Shown: positions 6,910 through 14,870 of the stretch, piece by piece
How the letters are laid out: each line of letters opens with the position of its first letter
Numbering within the stretch: the first letter of the stretch is position 1
Assembly (NCBI RefSeq): GCF_030268005.1
Contig: NZ_BRZC01000003.1
Span: 310,001 to 374,000, forward strand
Direction of reading: 5' to 3'
Source of the DNA: Microbacterium arabinogalactanolyticum
GTDB lineage: Bacteria; Actinomycetota; Actinomycetes; Actinomycetales; Microbacteriaceae
DNA length: 64,000 bases
The notes under the pieces: model-generated
What the model saw: only the letters and a program-made list of their open reading frames with translations
What the model was told of the DNA's origin: nothing
Database searches by the model: none
Position numbers and translations under genes: made by a program

Positions 6910-8021
6910 CGGCCGGCAGCGAGGGCCGAGGTGCTGCGGCCGGGACGACGCAGGCGGGGACCATGCCTCTCATGACCATCCCGGCGAGGGAAGGGTGGCC
7001 GGACGTGGTCAAGGGCATCTGCATCATCCTCGTGGTGATGTGGCACGTCGTCGTCAAGCACAGCTCGGATCTGCCGTGGGAGGACGCGGGCGGCATCCCG
7101 GAGATGTGGACCGTGGTCAGCGCGCAGCTGCTGCCACTGCGGATGCCGCTGTTCTTCGTGGTCTCGGGCATGTTCGCGGCGAGTGCGGTTCTCGCGCCCA
7201 CGCGCGCGAGGGTCAGCATCCGGGCGCTGCGGCTCGCACTGCTGTACCTGCTCTGGGTCGTCATCCAGACCTTCGCCCTCGCCGCGGCTGGGCCGGACTT
7301 CGACACCGCGCGGGCGACGGACGCCTGGAGCCTGCTCCTGCAGCTGACGGTCAGCCCGACCAATCTCTGGTACCTGCTCGCGCTGGCGCTCTACCTGATC
7401 GTGGGCAGAGTCAGTCGCGGCATCCCCACGGCCGTGCTGCTGCCTCTCAGCTTCCTCGTGTCGGCGGTAGCGGCGGCCGGGCTGCTGCCCGACAGCGGCA
7501 ACCTCTGGCAGGTCGTCCAGAACGTGGTCTTCTTCCTGGCGGGCCTGCACCTGCCGGGGCTGATGCGACGCTTCGCCGCGCGCGCGAGCTGGGCGACCGC
7601 CGCAGGGCTCGGGGCGCTCTACGTCGCATCCCTGGTGGTGGTGTCGCTGCTGGGTGCGCGACAGTGGTTCGGCGTGTGGACCCTGCTGTCGGCGCTCGCC
7701 GTGGTCGCGGGCATCAGCGCGTGCGCCCTGATCGACAGGTGGGAGCCGCTCGCGGCGCCGCTGCGCTGGATCGGCCGGCGGACCCTGCCGATCTACGTCA
7801 TCCACATGATCCCGCTGGCGCTGCTGGACCGGATGCTGCGCGGAGTCGAGCCCTGGGTGTACCGCGGGCCCGTCCTTGCGGTGATCGAGCCCCTGCTGAT
7901 CACAGCGCTCGTGATCGCCGCGAGCCTGGGCGCGCACGCGCTGCTGCGGCGGATGCGGGCTGAGGCGCTGTTCGACCCGCTGCTGCCGGGGTGGTTCGGC
8001 CGGAGGGCAGCGCGCGTCTGA
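6906..8021 (+). CDS. Acyltransferase-3 family membrane protein (VanT membrane-domain-like)
   Basis: 371 residues with about ten hydrophobic segments. It has the Acyl_transf_3 hallmarks: the first span region DVVKGICIILVVMWHVVVK with the conserved histidine, followed by LRMPLFFVVSGMF. The end of the domain has GRRTLPIYVIHM. Family members acylate extracytoplasmic glycans or, in VanT of VanC/E/G clusters, form the membrane half thought to handle L-serine supply. It is the fourth gene of the operon, its ATG overlapping the ligase stop (6906-6909). ATG 6906 gives an N-terminal extension of about 27 polar residues; ATG 6963 or 6972 would give a start closer to the first helix. Position next to a racemase-fold gene favours a split-VanT arrangement, though a wall acyltransferase is possible. 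Confidence 0.75.
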   Translation: MTAGSEGRGAAAGTTQAGTMPLMTIPAREGWPDVVKGICIILVVMWHVVVKHSSDLPWEDAGGIPEMWTVVSAQLLPLRMPLFFVVSGMFAASAVLAPTRARVSIRALRLALLYLLWVVIQTFALAAAGPDFDTARATDAWSLLLQLTVSPTNLWYLLALALYLIVGRVSRGIPTAVLLPLSFLVSAVAAAGLLPDSGNLWQVVQNVVFFLAGLHLPGLMRRFAARASWATAAGLGALYVASLVVVSLLGARQWFGVWTLLSALAVVAGISACALIDRWEPLAAPLRWIGRRTLPIYVIHMIPLALLDRMLRGVEPWVYRGPVLAVIEPLLITALVIAASLGAHALLRRMRAEALFDPLLPGWFGRRAARV

Positions 8022-8089
8022 AGGACGGATGACGTTCTGAAGGATGCCAGGCGCTCGTACCTCCTTCAGAACCGAGAACGTCCTTCAGA
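8017..8089. terminator. Nested inverted repeat at the end of the van-like operon
   Basis: Outer arms TCTGAAGGACG (8017-8027) and CGTCCTTCAGA (8079-8089) and inner arms GTTCTGAAGG (8034-8043) and CCTTCAGAAC (8063-8072) are each perfect. They are separated by 6-nt symmetric bulges, with a 19-nt loop. The left arm includes the acyltransferase stop codon. Likely the operon terminator. Confidence 0.65.
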
Positions 8090-8159
8090 AGTGACGTGAC
8101 GTCGCGTGACGCGACCGGCTGATGCGCCGCGGCGACGGAAAATCGACGACAGATGGCCC

Positions 8160-8178
8160 CAAAGTAGGACTATCTTTG
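8160..8178. promoter_or_regulatory. Candidate ROK autoregulatory operator
   Basis: CAAAGTAGGACTATCTTTG is an imperfect palindrome (CAAAG and CTTTG arms) 34 bp upstream of the ROK GTG start. It overlaps a possible -10 (TATCTT, 8171-8176). The position suggests autoregulation. Confidence 0.4.
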
Positions 8179-8211
8179 TGTGACCGTCGACCGAAGATGC
8201 AGGAGGCCTCC

Positions 8212-9396
8212 GTGCGATCGACAAGCCAGACCTCGCATTCGGCGGGCGAGCTGTTCGCGCTCGTCCGGGGTGGGAAGGCGCACTCGCGCGCGGATCTCGC
8301 GCGGATGACCGGTCTCTCCGCATCGACCGTGGCGCTGCGCGTGGACGCGCTGGTGGCCAGCGGCTACCTGGAGGAGGTGGGCCAGGGCGAATCACGCGGG
8401 GGCCGCCGCCCCCGGGCCCTGGCGGTCAAGGCTGCGGGCAGCGTCGTCGCGGGCGTCGACCTGGGCGAGCGGCACGCCACGATCGTGCTGCTCGACCGGC
8501 GTGGAGAGATCGTGGGCGAGGCGTTCGAGAACGTCTCGCTGCTCGACGGCGTGGAGGCCGTCGTGACGCAGGTGTGGGCGAGCACGCGCCGGCTCGCGGA
8601 GGAGAGCGGCGGGATGCCGCTGGCCGGCATCGCGATGAGCCTTCCCGGACCGGTGGACTCGCGCACCACGCGACTGCTGTCGCCGACCCGGATGCCCGGG
8701 TGGAACGGCGTCGACGTCGGCGAGGTGCTCGGCGCCGTCACGGGCCTGCCCTTCGTGATCGAGAACGACGCCAATGCGATGGCGGTGGGGGAGTACATCG
8801 AGAGGGATGCGGCCTTCGAGCAGATGGTGTTCGTGAAGGCCGGGAGCGGCATCGGCTGCGGGATCGTGGTCGACGGCGCGGTGTACCGCGGCTTCCGCGG
8901 CGTCGCCGGTGACATCAGTCATGTCGCCCTGCATGATGCGCCTCCGGTGATCTGCTCCTGCGGGCGAGCGGGCTGCCTGGACGTGGTGGCCAGTGGCTCC
9001 GCCATCGTCGACGCGCTGAAGGAGGCCGGGGAGCGCATCGACAACCTCGACGACGTGCTGGCGCTGGCCGAGAACGCGCATCCGCGCGCGACCGCTCTGC
9101 TGCGCGAGGCGGGCGCGCGCACAGGCGAGGTGCTCGCGACGATCATCAACTTCTTCAATCCGCAGGCCCTGGTCGTCGGCGGGCGTCTGGCGACGGCGGA
9201 TGCCTTCGTCGCAGGCATCCGTCAGGCCCTGTTCACCCTCTGCCTGCCGATGTCCACCGATGCGCTGCAGATCGAGGTCAGCAGGGCCGGGGCGCTGGCG
9301 GGGGCACGCGGGGTCGGCTGGGAGCTGCTGGAGACCATGCTGTCTCCCGCGCGCATCGATGCGGAGCTGCGCGACGTCGCCCCGCCCTCCCGATGA
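8212..9396 (+). CDS. ROK-family transcriptional regulator
   Basis: 394 residues. An N-terminal winged helix-turn-helix (about 12-72, SRADLARMTGLSASTVALRV) precedes a ROK sugar-kinase-like domain that starts at AGVDLGE (about 80) and contains the END motif (FVIENDANAMA) and the ROK zinc motif CSCGRAGCLD. GTG 8212 is chosen because AGGAGG at 8201-8206 sits 5 nt upstream; an upstream in-frame ATG at 8122 would place the operator inside the gene. It precedes the M81 peptidase and peptide-transporter genes and probably represses them in response to an unidentified ligand. A second ROK protein closes the same cluster (16525-17427). Confidence 0.85.
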   Translation: MRSTSQTSHSAGELFALVRGGKAHSRADLARMTGLSASTVALRVDALVASGYLEEVGQGESRGGRRPRALAVKAAGSVVAGVDLGERHATIVLLDRRGEIVGEAFENVSLLDGVEAVVTQVWASTRRLAEESGGMPLAGIAMSLPGPVDSRTTRLLSPTRMPGWNGVDVGEVLGAVTGLPFVIENDANAMAVGEYIERDAAFEQMVFVKAGSGIGCGIVVDGAVYRGFRGVAGDISHVALHDAPPVICSCGRAGCLDVVASGSAIVDALKEAGERIDNLDDVLALAENAHPRATALLREAGARTGEVLATIINFFNPQALVVGGRLATADAFVAGIRQALFTLCLPMSTDALQIEVSRAGALAGARGVGWELLETMLSPARIDAELRDVAPPSR

Positions 9397-9478
9397 AAGT
9401 TCGATCAGCGAAGCATCTTTGACCGATGCCGATTCAAGCGACCGGAGTTCAGTCGCCTGATTGAATAAGCTCTTTCGT

Positions 9479-10966
9479 ATGTCCGAAACAGCTTCGCTTC
9501 CCCGCATCGCCATCGCCGGTATGGGCATCGAGTCCAGCACCTTCTCGCCGCACCGGGCCGGTGATCGCGACTTCCTGCGCCTGGAGGGCGCGGCGCTGGT
9601 GAACCGCTACGACGCCCTGCGCGAAGGGGAGCTCGCCGATCGGGCCGAGTGGCTGCCGGTCTATCACGCGCGCTCGATCCCCGGCGGCGCGGTGCTCGCG
9701 GACACCTATGCGTCGATCAAGAGGCGCATCTGCGACGGTCTCGCCGAGATCGTCGCCTCGGGGGACGGGCTGGACGGTCTGCTTCTCGACATCCACGGCG
9801 CCATGAGCGTGGTGGGCATGGACGACGCGGAGGGCGACCTGATCGCCGCGATCCGTGAGGTGATCGGGCCGGACGTGGTCGTCTCGGCGACCATGGACCT
9901 GCACGGCAACGTCTCGCGCGCACTGGTCGAGAACGTCGACCTCATCACCTGCTACCGCCTGGCGCCGCACGAGGACGCGTGGGAGACGCGGGACCGGGCC
10001 CTCCGCAATCTCGTGACGACGCTCGAGAGCGGGACTGCGCCGCACCGCGCGTGGGTGCGGGTGCCGATCCTGCTTCCCGGCGAGAAGACCAGCACGCGGG
10101 TGGAGCCCGCGAAGAGCCTCTACGCCCGCATCCCCGAGGTCGAGTCCCGCGCGGGTGTGGTCGACGCGGCGATCTGGATCGGGTACGCCTGGGCGGACGA
10201 GCCGCGCTGCCACGCCACCGTCGTGGTGACCGGCACCGACGAGGCCGTCACCACCGCGGCGGCAGAGGAGCTCGGTCGCGCACTGTGGGATGTGCGCGAC
10301 GACTTCGAGTTCGTCGGCCCTCCCGGAACCCTCGACGAGGCGGCGGAGCGCGCCCTCTCCTCGGCGACCACGCCCTACCTGATCAGCGACTCCGGCGACA
10401 ACCCGGGGGCCGGTGGCACCGGAGACGTGACCTGGACGCTGGCGCAGCTGCTGCAGCGCCCCGAGCTCACCGGACCCGACTCGCCCGTCACGCTGTGCGC
10501 CTCCGTGTTCGACAAGGGGGCGATCGACATCCTGCGCACGCACGCCGTGGGCGACGCGGTCTCGGTGGAGGCCGGCGCACGCATCGACCACGGTCCGCAC
10601 GGACCGGTGCGGGTGGAGGGCGTGCTGCACAGCCTGCACGAGGGTGATCCGGATGCCGGCGGCATCGCGGTCGTCCGCGTCGGCGGCCTGCATGTGATCA
10701 TCACGGAGCACCGCAAGGCGTATCACGACGTCAGCGACTTCACCTCCATCGGGCTCGATGCGCAGAACGCGGCGATCATCGTCACGAAGATCGGGTACCT
10801 GGAGCCGGAGCTGTACGACATCCAGCGCGGCTGGACCCTCGCCCTCACGCCGGGCGGCGTGGACCAGGACCTCGAGCGTCTCGGGCATCACCGCATCCAG
10901 CGGCCGATGTTCCCGTTCGACGCGTTCGACAGCGACCCGGACCTCACAGCCGAGATCGTGCGCTGA
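9479..10966 (+). CDS. M81 family metallopeptidase (MlrC/microcystinase-C-like)
   Basis: 495 residues, the usual M81 length. It opens with RIAIAGMGIESSTFSPHRAG, the conserved ESxTF start of the family, followed by GLLLDIHGAM and SATMDLHGNVS, which supply metal-binding His/Asp residues, then the GAGGTGD and EHRKAYHD stretches in the C-terminal MlrC domain. MlrC hydrolyses linear microcystin fragments; most homologues have unknown physiological substrates. ATG 9479 is preferred over the TTG at 9461, which would add six residues; neither has a strong ribosome-binding site. It lies between a ROK repressor and a complete peptide-type ABC transporter, suggesting that an imported peptide or conjugate is hydrolysed inside the cell. 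Confidence 0.85.
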   Translation: MSETASLPRIAIAGMGIESSTFSPHRAGDRDFLRLEGAALVNRYDALREGELADRAEWLPVYHARSIPGGAVLADTYASIKRRICDGLAEIVASGDGLDGLLLDIHGAMSVVGMDDAEGDLIAAIREVIGPDVVVSATMDLHGNVSRALVENVDLITCYRLAPHEDAWETRDRALRNLVTTLESGTAPHRAWVRVPILLPGEKTSTRVEPAKSLYARIPEVESRAGVVDAAIWIGYAWADEPRCHATVVVTGTDEAVTTAAAEELGRALWDVRDDFEFVGPPGTLDEAAERALSSATTPYLISDSGDNPGAGGTGDVTWTLAQLLQRPELTGPDSPVTLCASVFDKGAIDILRTHAVGDAVSVEAGARIDHGPHGPVRVEGVLHSLHEGDPDAGGIAVVRVGGLHVIITEHRKAYHDVSDFTSIGLDAQNAAIIVTKIGYLEPELYDIQRGWTLALTPGGVDQDLERLGHHRIQRPMFPFDAFDSDPDLTAEIVR

Positions 10967-11011
10967 CCGCATCCGATCGACAGTTATTTCGCCACCCGAA
11001 ACAAGTGTGTT

Positions 11012-11082
11012 ATTCAAACGTGACGCATCGGCTTTGTTTCGCGCACTTGCTTCGTTCATAATTCAAAGTGCGTGACACATCG
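11012..11082. promoter_or_regulatory. Direct repeats upstream of the peptide-transport genes
   Basis: ATTCAAA followed by CGTGACGCATCG occurs at 11012-11030, and ATTCAAA with a 3-nt insert then CGTGACACATCG occurs at 11061-11082. Related ATTCAAG (9432-9438) and TTGAAT (9461-9466) elements precede the M81 gene. They may be ROK-regulator boxes. Confidence 0.4.
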
Positions 11083-11127
11083 AACGAACGACCGTCGAGG
11101 TCGGACGTCGCGAACAAGGAGGTTTCC

Positions 11128-12939
11128 ATGCGCACCCAGACGCTGCGCCGCCGGATGCTCGCCCCGCTCGGGGCGATCGCGGTGGCGATGATCGCCCTGA
11201 CCGGCTGCCAGGCCGCGCAGAGCGGCGACGCCGGCTCCGCCGGGGACAAGGACACGGTCAGCTACGCGCTGCCCGTCGGCACCGGCCCGAACTGGATCCT
11301 GCCGCTCTCGGCGCCCGACAAGATGGCGACCCACAACAGCGCCATCAAGGCGACGCTGTGGCCCCGCCTGTTCGAGTACAACGGGCAGTCCGGCGACATG
11401 GGCTGGGACAAGAAGGGATCGGCCGCCGAGTCCTACGAGTTCTCGGAGGACGGCAAGACCATCACCATCACGCTGGGCGACCTCGACTGGTCGGACGGCA
11501 AGCCGGTGACCTCGCGCGACGTCGAGTTCTGGTTCAACCTGGTCAAGGCCAACGCCGAGAAGACCGGTGGCTACTCCAAGGGCAACATCCCCGACAACGT
11601 GACCTCGTTCACGACGGTCAACGACAAGACCTTCTCGCTCACGATGGACAAGGTCTACAACCAGGACTACTTCGTGGGCAACCAGCTGAGCCTGGTGTAC
11701 CCGATGCCGCAGCACGTGTGGGACAAGACCAGCGACGACGGCGAGATCGGCGACTTCGACCGTGACCCGGCCGGCGCCGTCAAGGTGTTCGACTACCTGT
11801 TCTCGCAGGCCGAGGACATGAAGACCTACGCCACGAACCCGCTCTGGAAGACCGTCTCGGGTCCGTACACCGTGAAGAGCTGGTCCGACTCGGGCCTGGT
11901 CGAGCTGACCGCCAACAAGAAGTACACCGGCGCAGACAAGGCGCAGATCGAGAACGTGCGCTTCCTGCCGTTCACCTCGGCGGACGCCGAGATGAACGTC
12001 GTCCGCTCCGGCGAGGTCGACTACGGCTACATCAGCGCGTCGCAGCTGACCAACGACAAGCAGTTCACCGACCTCGGCTACGGCGTCGAGCAGTGGGCCG
12101 GCTGGTCGATCACGTACATGCCGTACAACTTCGCGGGACCGCACAAGAACCTGTTCAGCCAGCTGTACGTGCGTCAGGCCCTGCAGCACTCGATCGACCA
12201 GGAGACCATCTCCGACGCGATCTGGCACGGCGCCGCCACCCCGGACTACGGCCCCATCCCGCAGACCGTGCCCTCGGATCAGCTCTCCGACGCGCAGGCG
12301 AAGAATCCGTACCCGTTCGACCTCAAGAAGGCCGCTCAGCTGTTCACCGACCACGGCTGGAAGAAGAACTCCGACGGCGTGCTCGAGTGCGCGGCGCCGG
12401 GTGAGGGTGCAGACCAGTGCGGCGCCGGAATCGCGGCCGGCGACCTCGCCGAGTTCGTGATCACCACGCAGAACGGCTCGCAGGAGACCGACAACACCAT
12501 GGCCGAGATCCAGTCGTCGCTGGCCAAGGTCGGCGTCAAGGTGACCGTCGACGCCAAGCCGCTGGACACCGTGCTGACGCAGGCTCAGGAGTGCAAGACC
12601 GCTGAGGGCGCCAAGTGCACCTGGGACCTGGTCTTCTTCGGCACGGCGGGCAGCTGGTACTTCAGCCCGTACGCCACCGGTGAGCGCCTCTTCGCCAAGG
12701 ACACGAAGTGGAACGCCGGCCAGTACTACAACGCCGAGGCGGAGTCGCTCATCCAGGAGATGATGTTCTCCTCCGACTCCGAGACGAGCAAGAAGTACTC
12801 CGAGCTGCTCGCGAAGGACCTGCCGGTGATGTGGATGCCCAACCCGGTGTACCAGGTCTCGGTCGTGCGCAAGGGCCTCGAGATCGGCACCCAGGACCCG
12901 GGCGGCAACTTCATGCCGCAGCGCTGGTCCTGGAAGTGA
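11128..12939 (+). CDS. ABC transporter substrate-binding lipoprotein, family 5 (peptide type)
   Basis: 603 residues. Lipoprotein signal: basic start MRTQTLRRRM, hydrophobic core, lipobox LTGC with C27. The mature part is a family-5 (DppA/OppA) binding protein, with the early signature around TLGDLDWSDGKPVTSRDVEFWF and the QALQHSIDQETI region that follows the hinge. ATG 11128 is set by AAGGAGG at 11116-11122, 5 nt upstream. It is the first transporter gene, followed 24 bp later by the permeases. Family-5 proteins bind peptides, nickel or oligosaccharides; pairing with an M81 peptidase favours a peptide-like ligand. Confidence 0.9.
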   Translation: MRTQTLRRRMLAPLGAIAVAMIALTGCQAAQSGDAGSAGDKDTVSYALPVGTGPNWILPLSAPDKMATHNSAIKATLWPRLFEYNGQSGDMGWDKKGSAAESYEFSEDGKTITITLGDLDWSDGKPVTSRDVEFWFNLVKANAEKTGGYSKGNIPDNVTSFTTVNDKTFSLTMDKVYNQDYFVGNQLSLVYPMPQHVWDKTSDDGEIGDFDRDPAGAVKVFDYLFSQAEDMKTYATNPLWKTVSGPYTVKSWSDSGLVELTANKKYTGADKAQIENVRFLPFTSADAEMNVVRSGEVDYGYISASQLTNDKQFTDLGYGVEQWAGWSITYMPYNFAGPHKNLFSQLYVRQALQHSIDQETISDAIWHGAATPDYGPIPQTVPSDQLSDAQAKNPYPFDLKKAAQLFTDHGWKKNSDGVLECAAPGEGADQCGAGIAAGDLAEFVITTQNGSQETDNTMAEIQSSLAKVGVKVTVDAKPLDTVLTQAQECKTAEGAKCTWDLVFFGTAGSWYFSPYATGERLFAKDTKWNAGQYYNAEAESLIQEMMFSSDSETSKKYSELLAKDLPVMWMPNPVYQVSVVRKGLEIGTQDPGGNFMPQRWSWK

Positions 12940-12963
12940 CCGGCAGAGCCTGAAGGATAGGAC

Positions 12964-13977
12964 ATGAGCGTGGTGGACGCAGCGCAGCCGACGGCTGCGA
13001 AGAAGAAGAGCGACAGCCGATTCTGGTGGTACCTGCTGAGGCGGGTCGGCCAGGGTCTGATCGTGATCCTGCTCGTGACACTGATCGTGTTCGCGCTGCT
13101 CCACCTCGCCATGCCCGACGGGCCGGCCACCGGCATCCTGGGGATGCAGGCGACCCAGGCCCAGATCGACGCCTTCAACAAGGCGCACGGCTTCGACCTG
13201 CCCGTCTGGCAGCAGTACCTCAACTTCCTCGGGCAGATCGCGACCGGAGACCTCGGCGATTCGTTCAAGCTGAACCGGCCTGTCTCCGACGCCATCGTGC
13301 AGCGCCTGCCCAAGACGCTGATCCTCGCGCTCATCTCGATGCTGGTGGCCCTGATCATCGCCATCCCGATGGGCATCTTCCAGGCGGTGCGCCGGGGCAG
13401 GACGTCGGACTACGTGCTGACCACGTGGAACTTCATCGTCTACTCGACCCCGTCGTTCTTCCTCGGGCTCATCCTTGTCATCGTCTTCTCGCAGTCGCTG
13501 CGGATCCTGCCCGCGCAGGCGCCGCAGGGCGAGAGCGTCGCCGCCGTCCTGGCGAACCCCGGCGGCCTCGTGCTCCCCGTCCTCACGGCCGCGCTCAGCA
13601 TCATCGCGACCTTCTCGCGCTACATGAGGTCGTCGACCATCGACAACCTCTCCGAGGACTACGTGCGCACCGCCCGCGCCAAGGGCACGCCGGTCGCGGT
13701 GGTCGTCGCGCGCCACGTGGTGCGCAACTCGCTCACGCCGGTCATCGCGATGCTCGGCTACTACCTGCCGGTGATGTTCGGCGGCATGATCGTCGTCGAG
13801 TCCCTCTTCAACTACCCGGGCATGGGTCTGCTGTTCTGGACCTCGGCGCAGACGTCCGACTATCCGGTGCTGCTGGGCTGCATCCTGATCATCGCCGTCG
13901 CGACCGTCATCGGCTCCCTGCTGGCCGACATCATCCAGGCCCTGCTCGACCCGCGCACGCGAGAGGAGCTCTCGTGA
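12964..13977 (+). CDS. ABC transporter permease, DppB-like
   Basis: 337 residues with six predicted membrane spans. The N-terminal FWWYLLRRVGQGLIVILLVT is the DppB/OppB start. The characteristic EDYVRTARAKG (EAA loop) precedes the last spans, and FNYPGMGLLFW lies near the C terminus. It forms the membrane channel with the next gene. The preceding GAAGGATAGGAC serves as ribosome-binding site. Its TGA overlaps the GTG of the second permease (13974-13977). Confidence 0.9.
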   Translation: MSVVDAAQPTAAKKKSDSRFWWYLLRRVGQGLIVILLVTLIVFALLHLAMPDGPATGILGMQATQAQIDAFNKAHGFDLPVWQQYLNFLGQIATGDLGDSFKLNRPVSDAIVQRLPKTLILALISMLVALIIAIPMGIFQAVRRGRTSDYVLTTWNFIVYSTPSFFLGLILVIVFSQSLRILPAQAPQGESVAAVLANPGGLVLPVLTAALSIIATFSRYMRSSTIDNLSEDYVRTARAKGTPVAVVVARHVVRNSLTPVIAMLGYYLPVMFGGMIVVESLFNYPGMGLLFWTSAQTSDYPVLLGCILIIAVATVIGSLLADIIQALLDPRTREELS

Positions 13978-14870
13978 GCACTCCCTCCCCGACCTCCACC
14001 GTGGCACTCGCCACCCGCACGCTCAGCCCGCGGCAGCGCGGCGTGCGGCGCTTCCTGCGCAACAGGCTCGCGGTCTTCGGCATCGTGACCATCGCCCTGT
14101 TCCTGCTGTTCTGCTTCGTCGGGCCTCTGCTGTACCCGACCGATCAGGTGCACACCGACCTGCGCAGCACCATGCTGCCGCCCGGATCTCCGGGGCATCC
14201 GCTGGGCACCGATGACGTCGGCTACGACATCCTCGGACGGCTCATGGCCGGCGGGCAGATCTCGATCCTCATCGGCCTCGCGGCAGGCGTGCTCGCCACC
14301 GTGATCGGCACGCTCTGGGGCGCGATCGCCGGGTACGTCGGAGGCATCGTCGACACCGTGATGATGCGCATCGTGGACGCGGCGATCGCGATTCCCGCGA
14401 CCTTCCTGCTGCTGATCCTCTCGGCGGTGCTGCGTCCGAGCGTGCCGCTGATGATCTGCGTGATCGGACTCGTGTCCTGGCTGGTGCCCGCCCGCCTGGT
14501 GCGCGCCGAGTCGATCTCGCTGAAGTCCCGCGAGTACGTGCTGGCCCTGCGCGCCATGGGCGGTTCGCACTCCCGCGCGGTGCTCAAGCACGTGGTGCCG
14601 AACACGGTCGGCACGATCGTGGTGAACGCGACGTTCCAGGTCGCCGACGCGATCCTGCTGGTCGCCTACATCTCGTTCCTGGGAATGGGACTGCAGAAGC
14701 CCGCGACCGACTGGGGCGCCATGCTGACCAGCGGCATGACCTACACCTACGCCGGCGCCTGGTGGCTGATCTTCCCCGCCGGCTTCTGCATCGTGCTCAC
14801 CGTCTGCGCCTTCAACAGCATCGGCGACGGGCTCCGTGACTTCTTCGACGTGAAGGGGCGTGCCGCATGA
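13974..14870 (+). CDS. ABC transporter permease, DppC-like
   Basis: 298 residues. The N terminus has RRFLRNRLAVFGIVTIALFL typical of the OppC_N domain, then HPLGTDDVGYDILGRLMAG, a near-invariant DppC motif. The EAA loop is SREYVLALRAMG. About six spans. GTG 13974 overlaps the DppB-like stop by 4 bp, and ATGA at 14867-14870 couples it to the ATPase. It pairs with the upstream permease to import the ligand of the family-5 lipoprotein. Confidence 0.9.
   Translation: MSTPSPTSTVALATRTLSPRQRGVRRFLRNRLAVFGIVTIALFLLFCFVGPLLYPTDQVHTDLRSTMLPPGSPGHPLGTDDVGYDILGRLMAGGQISILIGLAAGVLATVIGTLWGAIAGYVGGIVDTVMMRIVDAAIAIPATFLLLILSAVLRPSVPLMICVIGLVSWLVPARLVRAESISLKSREYVLALRAMGGSHSRAVLKHVVPNTVGTIVVNATFQVADAILLVAYISFLGMGLQKPATDWGAMLTSGMTYTYAGAWWLIFPAGFCIVLTVCAFNSIGDGLRDFFDVKGRAA

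Noticed and set aside
8122..8211. ATG 8122 as start of the ROK regulator
   Set aside because: It would put the palindrome at 8160-8178 inside the gene; GTG 8212 has a perfect AGGAGG.
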